Origin: DASUAS01 sp963819475
GTDB taxonomy: Bacteria > Actinomycetota > Acidimicrobiia > IMCC26256 > DASPTH01
Reading direction: 5' to 3'
Assembly: GCA_963819475.1 (NCBI GenBank)
Contig: CAWFWE010000008.1
Span: 503,301 to 567,300 of the forward strand
Length of the DNA: 64,000 bases
Positions 17,624 to 25,649 of the stretch are shown here, in pieces. Made by a program: the position numbers and the translations under genes. The notes beneath the pieces are model-generated. The model was not told where the DNA came from and did no database searches. It was given only the letters and a program-made list of their open reading frames with translations. The number at the start of each line of letters is the position of its first letter. Position 1 is the first letter of the stretch.

Positions 17624-18080
17624 CGTGCGTTCCTCCACGTGGGGTAGCGACCGGCACACCCGTGCCTCGCTCGCCGCGTGGCTGGGTGGCCTCGACGAGC
17701 ATGCCGGTTCCGCCGCGGTCCCGTCGAGAGCCGATCGTCCCGGGCGGCTGTTTCGGGTGTCGTGGTCACGAGTGCAGGAAGAGGAGTTCGAGTTCGGGCC
17801 AAAGGTCCCTGTCGCCGAGCACGCCCTCGTCGTACGGTGCTCTCCGAGCACGCTTGCTTCAGGCGGTCGGGCTTGCTTCGAGAGCGACGAGCCCGACCGG
17901 ACCTGGCGAGGTGCAACGGTTTCCCGTCATTCCCCCGACGGGCGACCGCGCACCGAGGTCGGCGCGAAGGGCTCGGTGGGCTGTGGGCTGTGGAGGTTCA
18001 GCCGGGAGGTTGTGCGTCGGCGGTCAGCGCGAGAAGATCGTGCCGGTCTGCGCTTCCGTCGGGCCAGGAGGTGGCCGCAC
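17624..18080. other. Non-coding interval with one DosR-like palindrome
   Basis: 457 bases between the divergent prs-like gene and the PAS gene. All long frames here are low-complexity GC shadows. The only signal is GGGCCAAAGGTCCC at 17796-17809. It is 173 bases from the prs-like start and 272 from the PAS start, so it is unclear which gene it serves. Confidence 0.4.
17796..17809 (-). promoter_or_regulatory. DosR-like palindrome between prs-like and PAS genes
   Basis: GGGCCAAAGGTCCC, fitting GGGNC-N4-GNCCC; assigned tentatively to the nearer prs-like gene. Confidence 0.45.
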
Positions 18081-18750
18081 ATGCAGTTGCGTGTCGCGGA
18101 TGACTCTCGACTCGTCTCTTCGTCGAGGTTGTCCGAGTCGGTGGGCAGCATCGGTTGGGCGATCGTCGATGCCGCGCCCGACGGCCTTCTCCTTGTCGAA
18201 GACCGGCGAGATCGTGCTCGCGAATCGTCGAGCCGAAGAGATCTTCGGCTACGTGCGCGGCGGACTGCTGCATTGCCCTGTCGAGCAGTTGCTCCCGAAA
18301 CGATTGCGGGCACGCCACCAAGAACATCGTGCGGCGTACGCGGTCGCGCCGCTGACTCGGCCTATGGGTACTGGAATGTTGTTGCACGGGTTACGCGCTG
18401 ACGATGTTGAGATTCCGGTCGAGGTGAGCCTGAGTCCGCTCAGGGAGGGTTCGGCGCGATTGACGATCGCGATCGTGCGTGACGTGTCGGAAGCGCGTCG
18501 AGCACGCGACGCCGCTACAGAACTTGCGCTGACCCAAGAACGCGAGCGGGTTGCTCATGAACTGCTGGATTCGATCGTCCGACGCCTGTTTGACGTCGGG
18601 CTCACGTTGGCGGCACAAATCGCCGCGCGAAACGAGGCTGGCGACGCGGCGCACGCGGTGATCGACGAGATCGACGAGACGATCCGCGAGATTCGAAGCG
18701 TCGTCTTCGATGCCCACCGGCAAGGCAATCCTCGGCCCGAGTACGAGTAG
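18081..18750 (+). CDS. PAS-domain protein resembling a DosS/NarX-type sensor truncated before the ATPase domain, frameshifted
   Basis: From an ATG at 18081 after AGGAGG the protein reads SVGSIGWAIVDAAPDGLLLV; near 18200 the frame slips and the PAS domain continues KTGEIVLANRRAEEIFGYV and IPVEVSLSPLREGSARLTIA. A dimerisation-like helix pair follows (LTQERERVAHELLDSIVRRL ... EIDETIREIRSVVFDA) and the protein ends at 18750. In HisKA_3 kinases the helix reads R-x-L-H-D with the phospho-accepting His; here the aligned text is HELLD, so that His is replaced by Leu, and no HATPase domain follows. It is therefore unlikely to be a kinase and could be a ligand sensor or a decoy dimerising with a real one. 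Confidence 0.65.
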
Positions 18751-18816
18751 TCACACTCCCGGGCGAGTCGCGAATGCGTGCTTGCAAGTTCCCGCGCACC
18801 GCTGAAGCGCCCGGCA

Positions 18817-18830
18817 AGGACTTTCGGCAC
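18817..18830 (+). promoter_or_regulatory. Degenerate DosR-like site
   Basis: AGGACTTTCGGCAC retains the core GGAC-TTTC-GGC of the motif but lacks the outer dyad. It is 103 bases upstream of the GTG at 18933. Confidence 0.3.
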
Positions 18831-18932
18831 TGGGCCGATCGCCCGTTCCGCACGACAATCGACACTGAGGTACAGAATGACGAACATGGGCGCAACGAGC
18901 GCCACTCTTTCCCGGTTGGGAGGGCATATCCC

Positions 18933-19397
18933 GTGTTCATTCGGGAGTCCTCGCAGGTAGCGCAGTCCTTTGAGTACCTCGCGCCCTACTTCGCAACAAC
19001 CGCTTGGCTACATCCGTTGGCGATCGACGCGGTGGGCGACGCGCTGCAATCGGTGCACAACCCCTCGACCGAGGATCCGCGCCCACCAACGATCACGGTG
19101 TTGTCCGAAGCACTGCGATACGAACTCGGCTCAGCATGGGTGCGGCCCCACGAGCTGGCCGTGCCGATGCGCTGGAACAGCCGCCTCCCCCCTGAGCTGT
19201 TCCCCGAGCTCTTCGACGGTGACCTCCGCGTCGCGGGTGCGGACGCGGCCCGTTCCGACCTGACCCTTCTCGGTACCTATCCCCGTAGCCAGATTTCTTC
19301 GGTGAAGCCGGATGTGGTCCAGCAAGCCACCGAAACATGGGCGCGGGGTTTCTTGGCCAACGTTCTCCGTTCATTTCCCGACAACTCGCCGTCGTGA
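18933..19397 (+). CDS. Conserved hypothetical protein, SRPBCC-like strand pattern
   Basis: 154 residues from a GTG preceded by GGGAGG; the frame is open further up to 18774 but that part is low-complexity. The middle reads LSEALRYELGSAWVRPHELA, then VPMRWNSRLPPELFPELFDG, DLRVAGADAARSDLTLLGTY. The sequence P-x-RW, then LFP-x-x-x-DL, then L-x-L-x-G-x-Y is one I associate with small actinobacterial stress-regulon proteins related to the SRPBCC fold, but I cannot name the family with certainty. A degenerate DosR-like site lies upstream. Confidence 0.5.
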   Translation: MFIRESSQVAQSFEYLAPYFATTAWLHPLAIDAVGDALQSVHNPSTEDPRPPTITVLSEALRYELGSAWVRPHELAVPMRWNSRLPPELFPELFDGDLRVAGADAARSDLTLLGTYPRSQISSVKPDVVQQATETWARGFLANVLRSFPDNSPS

Positions 19398-19921
19398 TCA
19401 AACCCGATCGCCGACCGGAATCACGCCACGACACCCAAGCGTGCTCCCCCAGGTGCCGGGGAGCTGGGCAAGCCGGCTGCGCCCGGTCAGAGCGTGGGCT
19501 GCCGTACTTCCTGCCGATGGTGAGACCGTCGGGGGCTTCGAGCACGTCTCACCGATCGCCAGCCACGTCAATTGAGACGCGGCCGCCTATCAGTGGCACT
19601 CCGCGCAGGGTGAGCCGCCCGATCCAGTCGGGCACTCACGGGGAACGAGAGCTCGTCGCGCGGCAATCCGGTGAAGAGCTCGGGTCGACAACAGCCGCTT
19701 CGGGCGCGGCGGCGACGGGACCGCCTCCGTTTTTTTCGTCGGGCGCGGTACGTCGGGCGCGGCCGCTCGAGATCTGACTCGCTTCGCAGCCGCCGTGCGT
19801 AGCGTTGAAGGGATCAGCGAGACGGGGACACGCCTCAAGGTGATTCGAGGTCGCAGCTTCCTTCAACGGGACCGGGCTGAGAGATTCCACCTTTGGGAGA
19901 CAACTGGTTGAAGGGCGTGCG
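19398..19921. other. Intergenic stretch without a recognisable gene
   Basis: 524 bases. It contains a GC-rich hairpin at 19443-19464 (GCTCCCC and GGGGAGC arms around an 8-base loop) and a terminator-like element at 19708-19736. Frames here have no family resemblance that I can see. It could hold a small RNA, but no promoter was identified. Confidence 0.35.
19708..19736 (+). terminator. Rho-independent terminator-like hairpin
   Basis: GGCGG and CCGCC arms (19708-19712 and 19721-19725) with an eight-base loop, followed after TCCG by seven T residues. The stem is short, but the T-run is exceptional in this GC-rich DNA. It would end transcription coming from the 18933 gene or from an unannotated RNA. 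Confidence 0.4.
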
Positions 19922-20416
19922 ATGACGATTCTCACCGATGACATGAAGCGAGTCATCAGGGAACAGTCCCTTGGATTCGTCGCCACCGTGTGTCCCGACG
20001 GGAGTCCGAACCTTTCGCCAAAGGGGACGATGTCCGTTTGGGATGACGACAGTTTGATCTTCGCCGACCTTGCCTCACCGACCACGATGGCCAACATCCT
20101 GGTCAACCCGGTGGTCGAGGTGAACGTCGTCGACCCCGTCCGGCGCAAGGGCTACCGGTTCAAGGGCCGGGCTTCAGTGCATCACGCCGGACCCGTCTTC
20201 GATCGGGCCGTCCGCTCGTTCGAGGAGCATGGCGTGGAGGCGAGCAGAATCCATGGGGTCGCAGTGGTGCAGGTCGAGCGAGCGGTTGCAATGCTTTCGC
20301 CGGCGTATGCGCGGGGCATGAGCGAGGCGGAGATCGTGGAACGATTCGCTCGTCGCTTGGAAACGATCCACGGTTGGAAGATCGAGCGACAACCAGAGAC
20401 TCGCGAGAAGAACTGA
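19922..20416 (+). CDS. Pyridoxamine-5'-phosphate-oxidase-family protein
   Basis: 164 residues with the split-barrel flavin-binding fold: VIREQSLGFVATVCPDGSPN, then LSPKGTMSVWDDDSLIFADL, ASPTTMANILVNPVVEVNVV and RRKGYRFKGRASVHH. This is the pattern of PPOX-class flavin or F420-binding proteins of unknown substrate. The C-terminal helix (EAEIVERFARRLETIHGWKI) is typical. No strong ribosome-binding site and no clear DosR-like box. Confidence 0.85.
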   Translation: MTILTDDMKRVIREQSLGFVATVCPDGSPNLSPKGTMSVWDDDSLIFADLASPTTMANILVNPVVEVNVVDPVRRKGYRFKGRASVHHAGPVFDRAVRSFEEHGVEASRIHGVAVVQVERAVAMLSPAYARGMSEAEIVERFARRLETIHGWKIERQPETREKN

Positions 20417-20439
20417 CATGCGTCTCACACCACCGCGGG

Positions 20440-20612
20440 ATGCTGTACGCACTCGGGATCTGCCAAGCCGCGTGCTGCCATAGACGACTTGCGGCCGATC
20501 GCGTCGACCTCGTCATTGAACAGGATCCACGGCGTCTCGCTTCTGGCTCTGGCGAAGAGATCGCGGACACGCGCCGCGCCGGCGCAACGAACATCTCCAG
20601 AAACTCGGAGCA
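20440..20612 (-). pseudogene. FtsH-type AAA protease fragment
   Basis: Two minus-strand frames reconstruct the centre of the AAA domain: SEFLEMFV (pore-loop region) and then AGAARVRDLFARARSETPWI with LFNDEVDAIGRKSS (Walker B and sensor region). The normal order is GSEF-x-EMFVG-x-GA-x-RVRDLF ... I-I-F-I-DE-I-DA-x-GR. No start, Walker A or protease domain is present, so only a fragment of about 60 residues remains. Confidence 0.6.
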
Positions 20613-20630
20613 CGTCGTCTCGCTGCTGTC

Positions 20631-20895
20631 GCGTGCTTCGACTGTCACAGCAACGACGCTGCGACGTACTGGTGGGAGACATTGCGCCGCTCTCCTGATT
20701 ATCACCAATCACGTCGACGACGTCGCAACGCGCTGAACTTCGCCGAGTGCACGCAACACGCGGGCGGAGAGAGCGGCGACGCGGCCGAGACCGTTACGGA
20801 CCTCTCGATGCCACCGAGCTACTACACCTGGCTCGGTTGCACTCCGACACAACGCTGACGGCGCAGGAACGCAAGGCACTTGCGTCGGGCCTCCG
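20631..20895 (+). pseudogene. Haem-binding-domain (CxxCH) protein remnant
   Basis: The frame starts ACFDCHSND (a CxxCH haem motif), then TYWWETLRRSP, then ALNFAECTQHAGGESGDAAE and TVTDLSMPPSYYTWL, and shifts frame to LHSDTTLTAQERKALASGL. The order CxxCH-SN ... LN-F-x-E ... GE-x-AE-x-V ... MPP-x-YY ... LT-x-x-ER-x-ALA-x-GL matches the Haem_bd family of periplasmic c-type haem proteins. It lacks a signal peptide and start and carries a frameshift near 20840. Confidence 0.55.
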
Positions 20896-20976
20896 GCCTA
20901 GCTCGCGAGGTTGGAACTGCGGTCACGGCGGCGGCTGAGTCCGCGGGACTCCTGCTCGATTCGTCGGCGGGGGCGT

Positions 20977-22323
20977 CTACATGCCGGTCGGGAACGTCTC
21001 GGGCGGCTCGCCGCGGTCCCACTGTGCGGTGCGCTCGAGTGGTTCCAGCGCGTGCGTGTGGTCGAGGTGGATCACGGCGTCGAACTGATCGACGAGTCGA
21101 GCCTGGAAGTAGTGGCTGAGGCGCTCGGTCTCGGGGCGGTAGATCACACCGATCGCCCGCTGCAGCCGGGGTTCGTCGAGCGCGGCTCGTGCAGCTGGTG
21201 CGGCAGTAGGGAGCCAGAAGCGCTCGACGCCAACATCGTGGAAGAGGTCCTCGTAGCTCCCGGCGAGCGCGGGTCGGACGCGTTTGCGCTGAGGTGCTTC
21301 ACCCCAGTTCGACGCCGCTGTGACATGACCTTCATACGTGCTGAAGCCGATGAGCGCGCACTCGTCGCCGTACCGCTGTCGTGCGAGCTGACCGACGTTC
21401 AGCTCGCCTCGCGTTCCCATCTCCGTGGCGCGGGCATCACCGACGTGCGAGTTGTGTTCCCACACCACGATCTTGGCACGACCGAACTGCCGGTCGAGAT
21501 GGTCGGCGAGTGCGTCGAGGGTCGATGCCATGTGACGGTCGCGCAGGTTCCATGACGACGTCTCGGCGCGGAACATCTGCTGGTAGTACTCCTCGGCGTC
21601 ACGCACGACCAACGCGTTCTGCTCCGCGTGGAACAGCGCGTCTTCGGCGATCCAGCCATCGCGGCGCAGGTACGCGTCCGCGCGGCGGCGGAGCGACACG
21701 AGCTGTGCGACCACCTCATTCTCGCAGGGGACGGCGCCCTCGTAGGCGAGCGCGTACCCGTACGCCTGTCCCTCGCCGCCGACGTGATCGAAGCACGCGT
21801 AGCGCTCGCGGGCCCGACGAGATTCGGCCGGATCGATGTCGTCGAGGTAGCGGATGACCGCCTCCATCGATGCCTGCAAGCTGTAGAGATCGAGCCCGTA
21901 GAAGCGAACCTTGGTGGCCGGGTGGCGTTGCGCATCGTTGCGTGCGCGCATCCACTGCACGAACTCCAAGACGTCGCGGTTGCGCCACATCCAAGCCGGA
22001 AACCGGCGGAAGTCGGCGAGCGCGGTGTCGGCGTTGCCGTCGAGCGACATTCCCATGACGTACCGGTTGACCCGGTATGCATCCGGCCAGTCGGCTTCGG
22101 CGGCGACTGCGATGAACCCGTACTCGTCCACCAGTCGCCGGGTGATGCGTGCTCGCTCCCGGTAGAAGTCCCGTGTTCCGTGCGACGCCTCACCGATGAG
22201 GACGAACCGCCGGTCGCCCACCAGGTCCAGGAGCGCGCCGTAATCGTTCTGGGCGCCGGTGATCGTCCGGACCGCTCGTGCCAGGGACGCCGGGACTGCT
22301 GCGGTCGTCGTCTCCGGCGCCAT
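20977..22323 (-). CDS. Erythromycin-esterase-family protein
   Basis: 448 residues, full length for the family. Conserved catalytic segments are visible: VLIGEASHGTRDFYRERARI near the N-terminus, AAEADWPDAYRVNRYV, FYGLDLYSLQASM, and KIVVWEHNSHVGDARATEMG with NVGQLARQRYGDECALIGFS. The family includes macrolide esterases but also uncharacterised stress proteins, such as the fusion partner in the DosR-regulon protein Rv2030c. The context here favours a stress role rather than antibiotic resistance. The strong DosR-like box 36 bases upstream supports this. Confidence 0.88.
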   Translation of the reverse strand: MAPETTTAAVPASLARAVRTITGAQNDYGALLDLVGDRRFVLIGEASHGTRDFYRERARITRRLVDEYGFIAVAAEADWPDAYRVNRYVMGMSLDGNADTALADFRRFPAWMWRNRDVLEFVQWMRARNDAQRHPATKVRFYGLDLYSLQASMEAVIRYLDDIDPAESRRARERYACFDHVGGEGQAYGYALAYEGAVPCENEVVAQLVSLRRRADAYLRRDGWIAEDALFHAEQNALVVRDAEEYYQQMFRAETSSWNLRDRHMASTLDALADHLDRQFGRAKIVVWEHNSHVGDARATEMGTRGELNVGQLARQRYGDECALIGFSTYEGHVTAASNWGEAPQRKRVRPALAGSYEDLFHDVGVERFWLPTAAPAARAALDEPRLQRAIGVIYRPETERLSHYFQARLVDQFDAVIHLDHTHALEPLERTAQWDRGEPPETFPTGM

Positions 22324-22358
22324 TGCACCATTCTCCTGATGCCGACGGCCCGAGGGCA

Positions 22359-22372
22359 GGGCCGGAAGTCCC
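22359..22372 (-). promoter_or_regulatory. DosR-like palindrome upstream of the erythromycin-esterase-family gene
   Basis: GGGCCGGAAGTCCC within AGGG...CCCTG, 36 bases before the ATG at 22323. Confidence 0.6.
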
Positions 22373-22504
22373 TGTTCGATGAGCGTCGGTCCGCGCCGGC
22401 CCTGTTAGGTTCGGCGAGCAGCCGATGCCTCGAGCGACGGAGGTGTTCATGCTCGAGCGCGTCGATGTCGGGACCCAGTCAGTGGCCCGGAATCAGTCGA
22501 GCGC

Positions 22505-23169
22505 CGGCGGCGACGCCGTTGCCACCGCCGCGACTACCTGGACACCCTCGTCGGGCAAGCGACCGTGCCCGGTGTGCGCGCGAAATTCATCGAAGACCCG
22601 GTACCCGCTCTGGCGATTGCGCGTCTTGCGGAGAGCGTCTCGGACGCGACGGTCTGCATGGCGACCCACGGGCGTGGACGGATAGCGACACCATTTCTCG
22701 GCAGTGTCGCCACCGCAGTCCTCCGACAGAGCACGACGTCGGTGTTGCTCGTCGGGCCACACTGCGACACTGCCTGGTGGCATTCTCCCGCAAGGCTCAT
22801 CGCTTGCTGGGCCGGCGCAGGATCGAACGCACTCTTGACCTGGCCACCTCAATGGGCAGATGACCTCGGTGCCGAGTTCTGGCTCGAATCCGTCTTCCAC
22901 CCAATCTCGACCTTCACATGGCCGCGAATCCACACGCCGAGTTCGAGCCGGCGCTCGCGTTGCTTGGATCCGACGTCCACGTTCAATTGCTGCCAATCCG
23001 TGCCGACTATCCGGCAGGAGCGATCGTCCAGAGTGCCCATGACCTTCCCGCGACGCTGCTCGCCATGACGACCCACGCACGCACCGGGATCGCGCACACC
23101 GCGCTCGGAAGCGTCGCTATGGACGTCGTGCATCACAGTCCGTGTCCGGTACTTGTCGCCCACAGCTGA
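22505..23169 (+). pseudogene. Universal stress protein, N-terminally truncated and frameshifted
   Basis: The frame from about 22505 reads DYLDTLVGQATVPGVRAKFI, then SDATVCMATHGRGRIATPFL, GSVATAVLRQSTTSVLLVGP and LIACWAGAGSNALLTWPPQW. Near 22905 it moves to another frame: HAEFEPALALLGSDVHVQLL ... TTHARTGIAHTALGSVAMDV and PCPVLVAHS, ending at 23169. It closely parallels the intact Usp at 11748-12533, including ACWAGA and FEPALA, and is a paralogous copy. The N-terminal LV-P-x-DGS strand of the first domain is missing. Confidence 0.65.
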
Positions 23170-23347
23170 GCGACACCCGCGAGCGGGAACCGACCGCAAG
23201 GCCTGCGACTACCGTCCACTTCATGGCGTGTTCGACCACACGTTCACCGAGCGCATCCCTGAAGACGAGCGGCGCGTTGCACTGCACTGGATGCACGAGT
23301 AGCTCGGACGAGTGAATCCAGCCGATCACGAGGTAGACGGAGCAGAC

Positions 23348-23791
23348 ATGAGCCAAGAAGACGAACTCGGTCCGGCGTTGATCGCGACGATGGCTGCGGT
23401 GGGCGAAGGGGAGTGTTGGCAATTACTTGCCAGCGCGGAGCTGGGGCGGGTCGGCTTGCTCGTGGGAAATCGACCCGAAGTGCTTCCCGTCAACTTCACG
23501 CTCGACGGCGAAAGCGTGCTGTTCCGAACCGCGGAAGGGACCGTGCTCACCGAGGCGTCCTCGCGAGTCGTGGCGTTCGAGGTCGACCGCGTCGATGAGT
23601 CCACGCACGACGGGTGGAGCGTCCTCGTCCAGGGCGTGGCGGAAGCTATTGACGCCATGGACGCGAATTCCGCCCGGATCCGTCGCCTGGCCTTGGTGAC
23701 TTGGGCGCCCGGGGTGCGCCATCAATGGTTTCGGATCAAGCCCGACAAGGTGACTGGTCGGCGTCTTCGCATGGTGCCCGACGCACTCTGA
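23348..23791 (+). CDS. Pyridoxamine-5'-phosphate-oxidase-family protein
   Basis: 147 residues. The start region CWQLLASAELGRVGLLVGNR with PEVLPVNFTLDGESVLFRTA and ASSRVVAFEVDRVDESTHDG, then WSVLVQGVAEAI, is the compact PPOX barrel found in actinobacterial stress regulons. It ends with WFRIKPDKVTGRRLR. It is a relative of the broken gene at 11032-11748. GGAG precedes the ATG at 23348. The 178 bases before it contain a short orphan frame (FDHTFTERIPEDERRVALHW) that I could not assign. Confidence 0.85.
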   Translation: MSQEDELGPALIATMAAVGEGECWQLLASAELGRVGLLVGNRPEVLPVNFTLDGESVLFRTAEGTVLTEASSRVVAFEVDRVDESTHDGWSVLVQGVAEAIDAMDANSARIRRLALVTWAPGVRHQWFRIKPDKVTGRRLRMVPDAL

Positions 23792-23889
23792 AACCTCAGG
23801 CTATGCAAGTGGCGGGCCGCGTCAGATCTGCCTGATGGATGCTGATGTGGGCGCGGAGCTTGTGCTCGTAGCGTCTTCGGGTCCTGGCC

Positions 23890-24050
23890 GGCTGGATCTC
23901 GAACTGCCTGCTGCAGTGATCATCGGGATCGATCCGCACAAGGCGACCCATATGGCTGTCGCGGACGACCGTGCGATCGCGCGGCTCGAGGTTGCAGCGG
24001 CGGTGCTGGCCGACACGCTCCACAAACGCGTACATCGGGATCGCCGGTGA
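23890..24050 (+). pseudogene. IS110-family transposase N-terminal remnant
   Basis: Within a 71-codon frame (23835-24050) the stretch AAVIIGIDPHKATHMAVADD is the N-terminal DEDD-nuclease start of IS110/IS1111 transposases (IGIDPHK-x-TH). The rest of the catalytic domain and the C-terminal Ser domain are absent. Confidence 0.65.
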
Positions 24051-24053
24051 GGG

Positions 24054-24482
24054 TCAGACCGGACCGATCGGAGAGCGACATTCTGCCCCGGCCGTACGAG
24101 CGATCTTGTCGAGCTGGCGCGTGAAGCACGCGAGGAGATCGTCGAGGCTCATGACCCCGGTCGCGTGGCCTTCGGCGTCCAATAGCGGCAGCCGCCGGAA
24201 GCCGCCTGCGGTCATCCTCGTCGCGGCCTCGAAGACGTCGACTTCTTCCGATGCCCACTCCACGTCGCTGGTCATCACCCCCTCCACCGGGGCATCCGGA
24301 CCAAGCCCGGCAGCGAGGCCCCGGACGGCGAGGTCACGGTCGGTGACGATCCCGCGCAGGTGTCCCTGACCGTCGAGGACCACGACACAACCCACGCCTT
24401 CCTCCGCCATGAGCGTACCGACGGTCTCCAGCGTCGCGTCCGAGGGGCACGACACCAACTGAGATCTCTCGAGTTCGAGCAT
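24054..24482 (-). CDS. CBS-domain-pair protein
   Basis: 142 residues, one Bateman module: SQLVSCPSDATLETVGTLMA with RGIVTDRDLAVRGLAAGLGP, then VEGVMTSDVEWASEEVDVFE with ATGVMSLDDLLACF. AGGAGG precedes the ATG at 24482. It lies just after the IS110 remnant and divergent from the acidic protein at 24682; a perfect-dyad DosR-like box is 57 bases upstream. Confidence 0.88.
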   Translation of the reverse strand: MLELERSQLVSCPSDATLETVGTLMAEEGVGCVVVLDGQGHLRGIVTDRDLAVRGLAAGLGPDAPVEGVMTSDVEWASEEVDVFEAATRMTAGGFRRLPLLDAEGHATGVMSLDDLLACFTRQLDKIARTAGAECRSPIGPV

Positions 24483-24538
24483 CGCGGACCTCCTTCGTTT
24501 GTTGTCGCGAGTTTCGGCGCGGGCCGGCCAAGCCGGTA

Positions 24539-24552
24539 GGGACGGAAGTCCC
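24539..24552 (-). promoter_or_regulatory. DosR-like palindrome upstream of the CBS gene at 24482
   Basis: GGGACGGAAGTCCC: outer half-sites GGGAC and GTCCC are a perfect dyad, identical to the mycobacterial DosR core half-sites. 57 bases from the CBS start. Confidence 0.65.
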
Positions 24553-24604
24553 GGCCGAGCAACCATTGTGTGCCGGTGGACCACTGCGTATCCAGGCGCT
24601 GAAA

Positions 24605-24618
24605 GGGTCCTTTGGCCG
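24605..24618 (+). promoter_or_regulatory. DosR-like site upstream of the acidic protein
   Basis: GGGTCCTTTGGCCG, one outer base off the consensus, 64 bases before the ATG at 24682, the same spacing as at 3523 and 12597. Confidence 0.45.
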
Positions 24619-24681
24619 TTGCCTGATCTCTCCGGCTGGGAGATCGTGCGGGTAGGCGCCCGATTGCAACGGAGGTGGGCC

Positions 24682-25032
24682 ATGTCCGGGACACGTGAGG
24701 GTCGGACATCGGGTGAGAACGGTGAGGTCGAGCTGCTCGACGACGGGGAGCCCGTCGATACGGTGGACACGATTGAGGAGAGTTGGGCACCGGGTGAGCC
24801 GCTCGTCGGCCTCCCGGTCGACGAGGTTCTGCGCGTGCAGGCCCTGACCGCGAGCGAACCTCCGGCGGATCTGCTCGATGTGCCCGAAGACGCCCTCGAC
24901 GTGCCGGTCCCCGATGAAGACGAATCGCTTGAGGACGAGGAAGAGAATCTCGAGCAGCTCTTACCGCGAACGGTGCTCAGCGGTGACGACCTCGAGACGC
25001 GTTACGAGGAATTCGATCCCGACGACGAGTAA
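24682..25032 (+). CDS. Acidic hypothetical protein
   Basis: 116 residues, rich in Asp and Glu (ELLDDGEPVDTVDTIEES, then VPVPDEDESLEDEEENLEQL) and ending YEEFDPDDE. GGAGGTG precedes the ATG. No cysteines or transmembrane segments. Likely disordered. Its setting (divergent from a CBS gene, own DosR-like site) suggests a stress role. It resembles the N-terminal part of the DUF4193-like protein only in composition. Confidence 0.65.
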   Translation: MSGTREGRTSGENGEVELLDDGEPVDTVDTIEESWAPGEPLVGLPVDEVLRVQALTASEPPADLLDVPEDALDVPVPDEDESLEDEEENLEQLLPRTVLSGDDLETRYEEFDPDDE

Positions 25033-25151
25033 CGCCGGTTTCGGCCGGTGGCCGGTGCGGTCAGCGTTACGTTTCGACTGGCGCGGGGTGCCGTGGTGGA
25101 CGGCTCCCGACGCGCCCGGAAGCGCCGTGTCGTCACCGTGCGAGCGGGTCA

Positions 25152-25165
25152 GTGACCTTCGGCCC
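25152..25165 (+). promoter_or_regulatory. Weak DosR-like site
   Basis: GTGACCTTCGGCCC, two positions off the common pattern; 36 bases before an ATG at 25202. Confidence 0.3.
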
Positions 25166-25201
25166 TGGGTCCGGCGCGGCCGACCCTCCAGGATGGGAGG
25201 T

Positions 25202-25392
25202 ATGAGGAACGCGGAGGCGACGCACCCCGGGGGCCTGACCGGGACGATGACCAGGAAGAGGGTTGTGGAATCCGTGGTGGAGACGCGGGGCGAGGAGAGT
25301 GGGACCGGATTCGTGAGTTCCTGCTCGGTGGCGTCCCGCATTGCCCGTCGCAGCACGCGCCCCGCCCGGTCGTGGTTGTTCCGGTGAGATGA
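25202..25392 (+). pseudogene. Broken small gene with a Usp-like C-terminus
   Basis: An ATG at 25202 follows GGGAGG and opens 61 residues (MRNAEATHPGGLTGTMTRKR...) that end in an Arg-rich shadow. In a second frame the end reads EFLLGGVPHCPSQHAPRPVV and VVPVR before a TGA at 25390-25392, resembling the last strand-helix-strand of a Usp domain (LGS-V-x-x-x-x-x-x-HA-x-PVVVVP). A frameshift near 25310 would join the two. It is coupled to the next small gene by ATGA. Confidence 0.35.
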
Positions 25393-25649
25393 GCTCCGAC
25401 CCGGGCCACCTGGCTCCTCGGCGTCCCGCGGCCGCGCACCGAGCGCTGCATCGCAACATTCCGGTGGTGGCACCCGCCGACGACCTCGAACCCTGCGTTG
25501 CCACCGTGGTGGCCGCGCCCGGACGCGCGGTGGCTGTGCTCGAGGGCGCCGACGTGGTCGGCGTGCTCCGCATCGAAGAAGTGGAGGGCCTTCTCTCCAG
25601 GTCCTTGCCGCAACCCCAACGTCGTGACGGCGCGGGAGGACGCTCATGA
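25389..25649 (+). CDS. Small protein, possibly a single CBS-like half-domain
   Basis: 86 residues from the ATG at 25389. After a proline-rich start the text VVAAPGRAVAVLEGADVVGV with LRIEEVEGLLSRSL has the strand-strand-helix pattern of one CBS repeat or of the C-terminal part of a CBS-linked membrane protease. Its stop overlaps the ATG of the Usp gene (ATGA), so it is probably translated with it. No family assigned. Confidence 0.45.
   Translation: MSSDPGHLAPRRPAAAHRALHRNIPVVAPADDLEPCVATVVAAPGRAVAVLEGADVVGVLRIEEVEGLLSRSLPQPQRRDGAGGRS

Noticed and set aside
23200..23311. Short frame with FDHTFTERIPEDERRVALHW as a gene
   Set aside because: About 35 residues, no start or ribosome-binding site, no family recognised.
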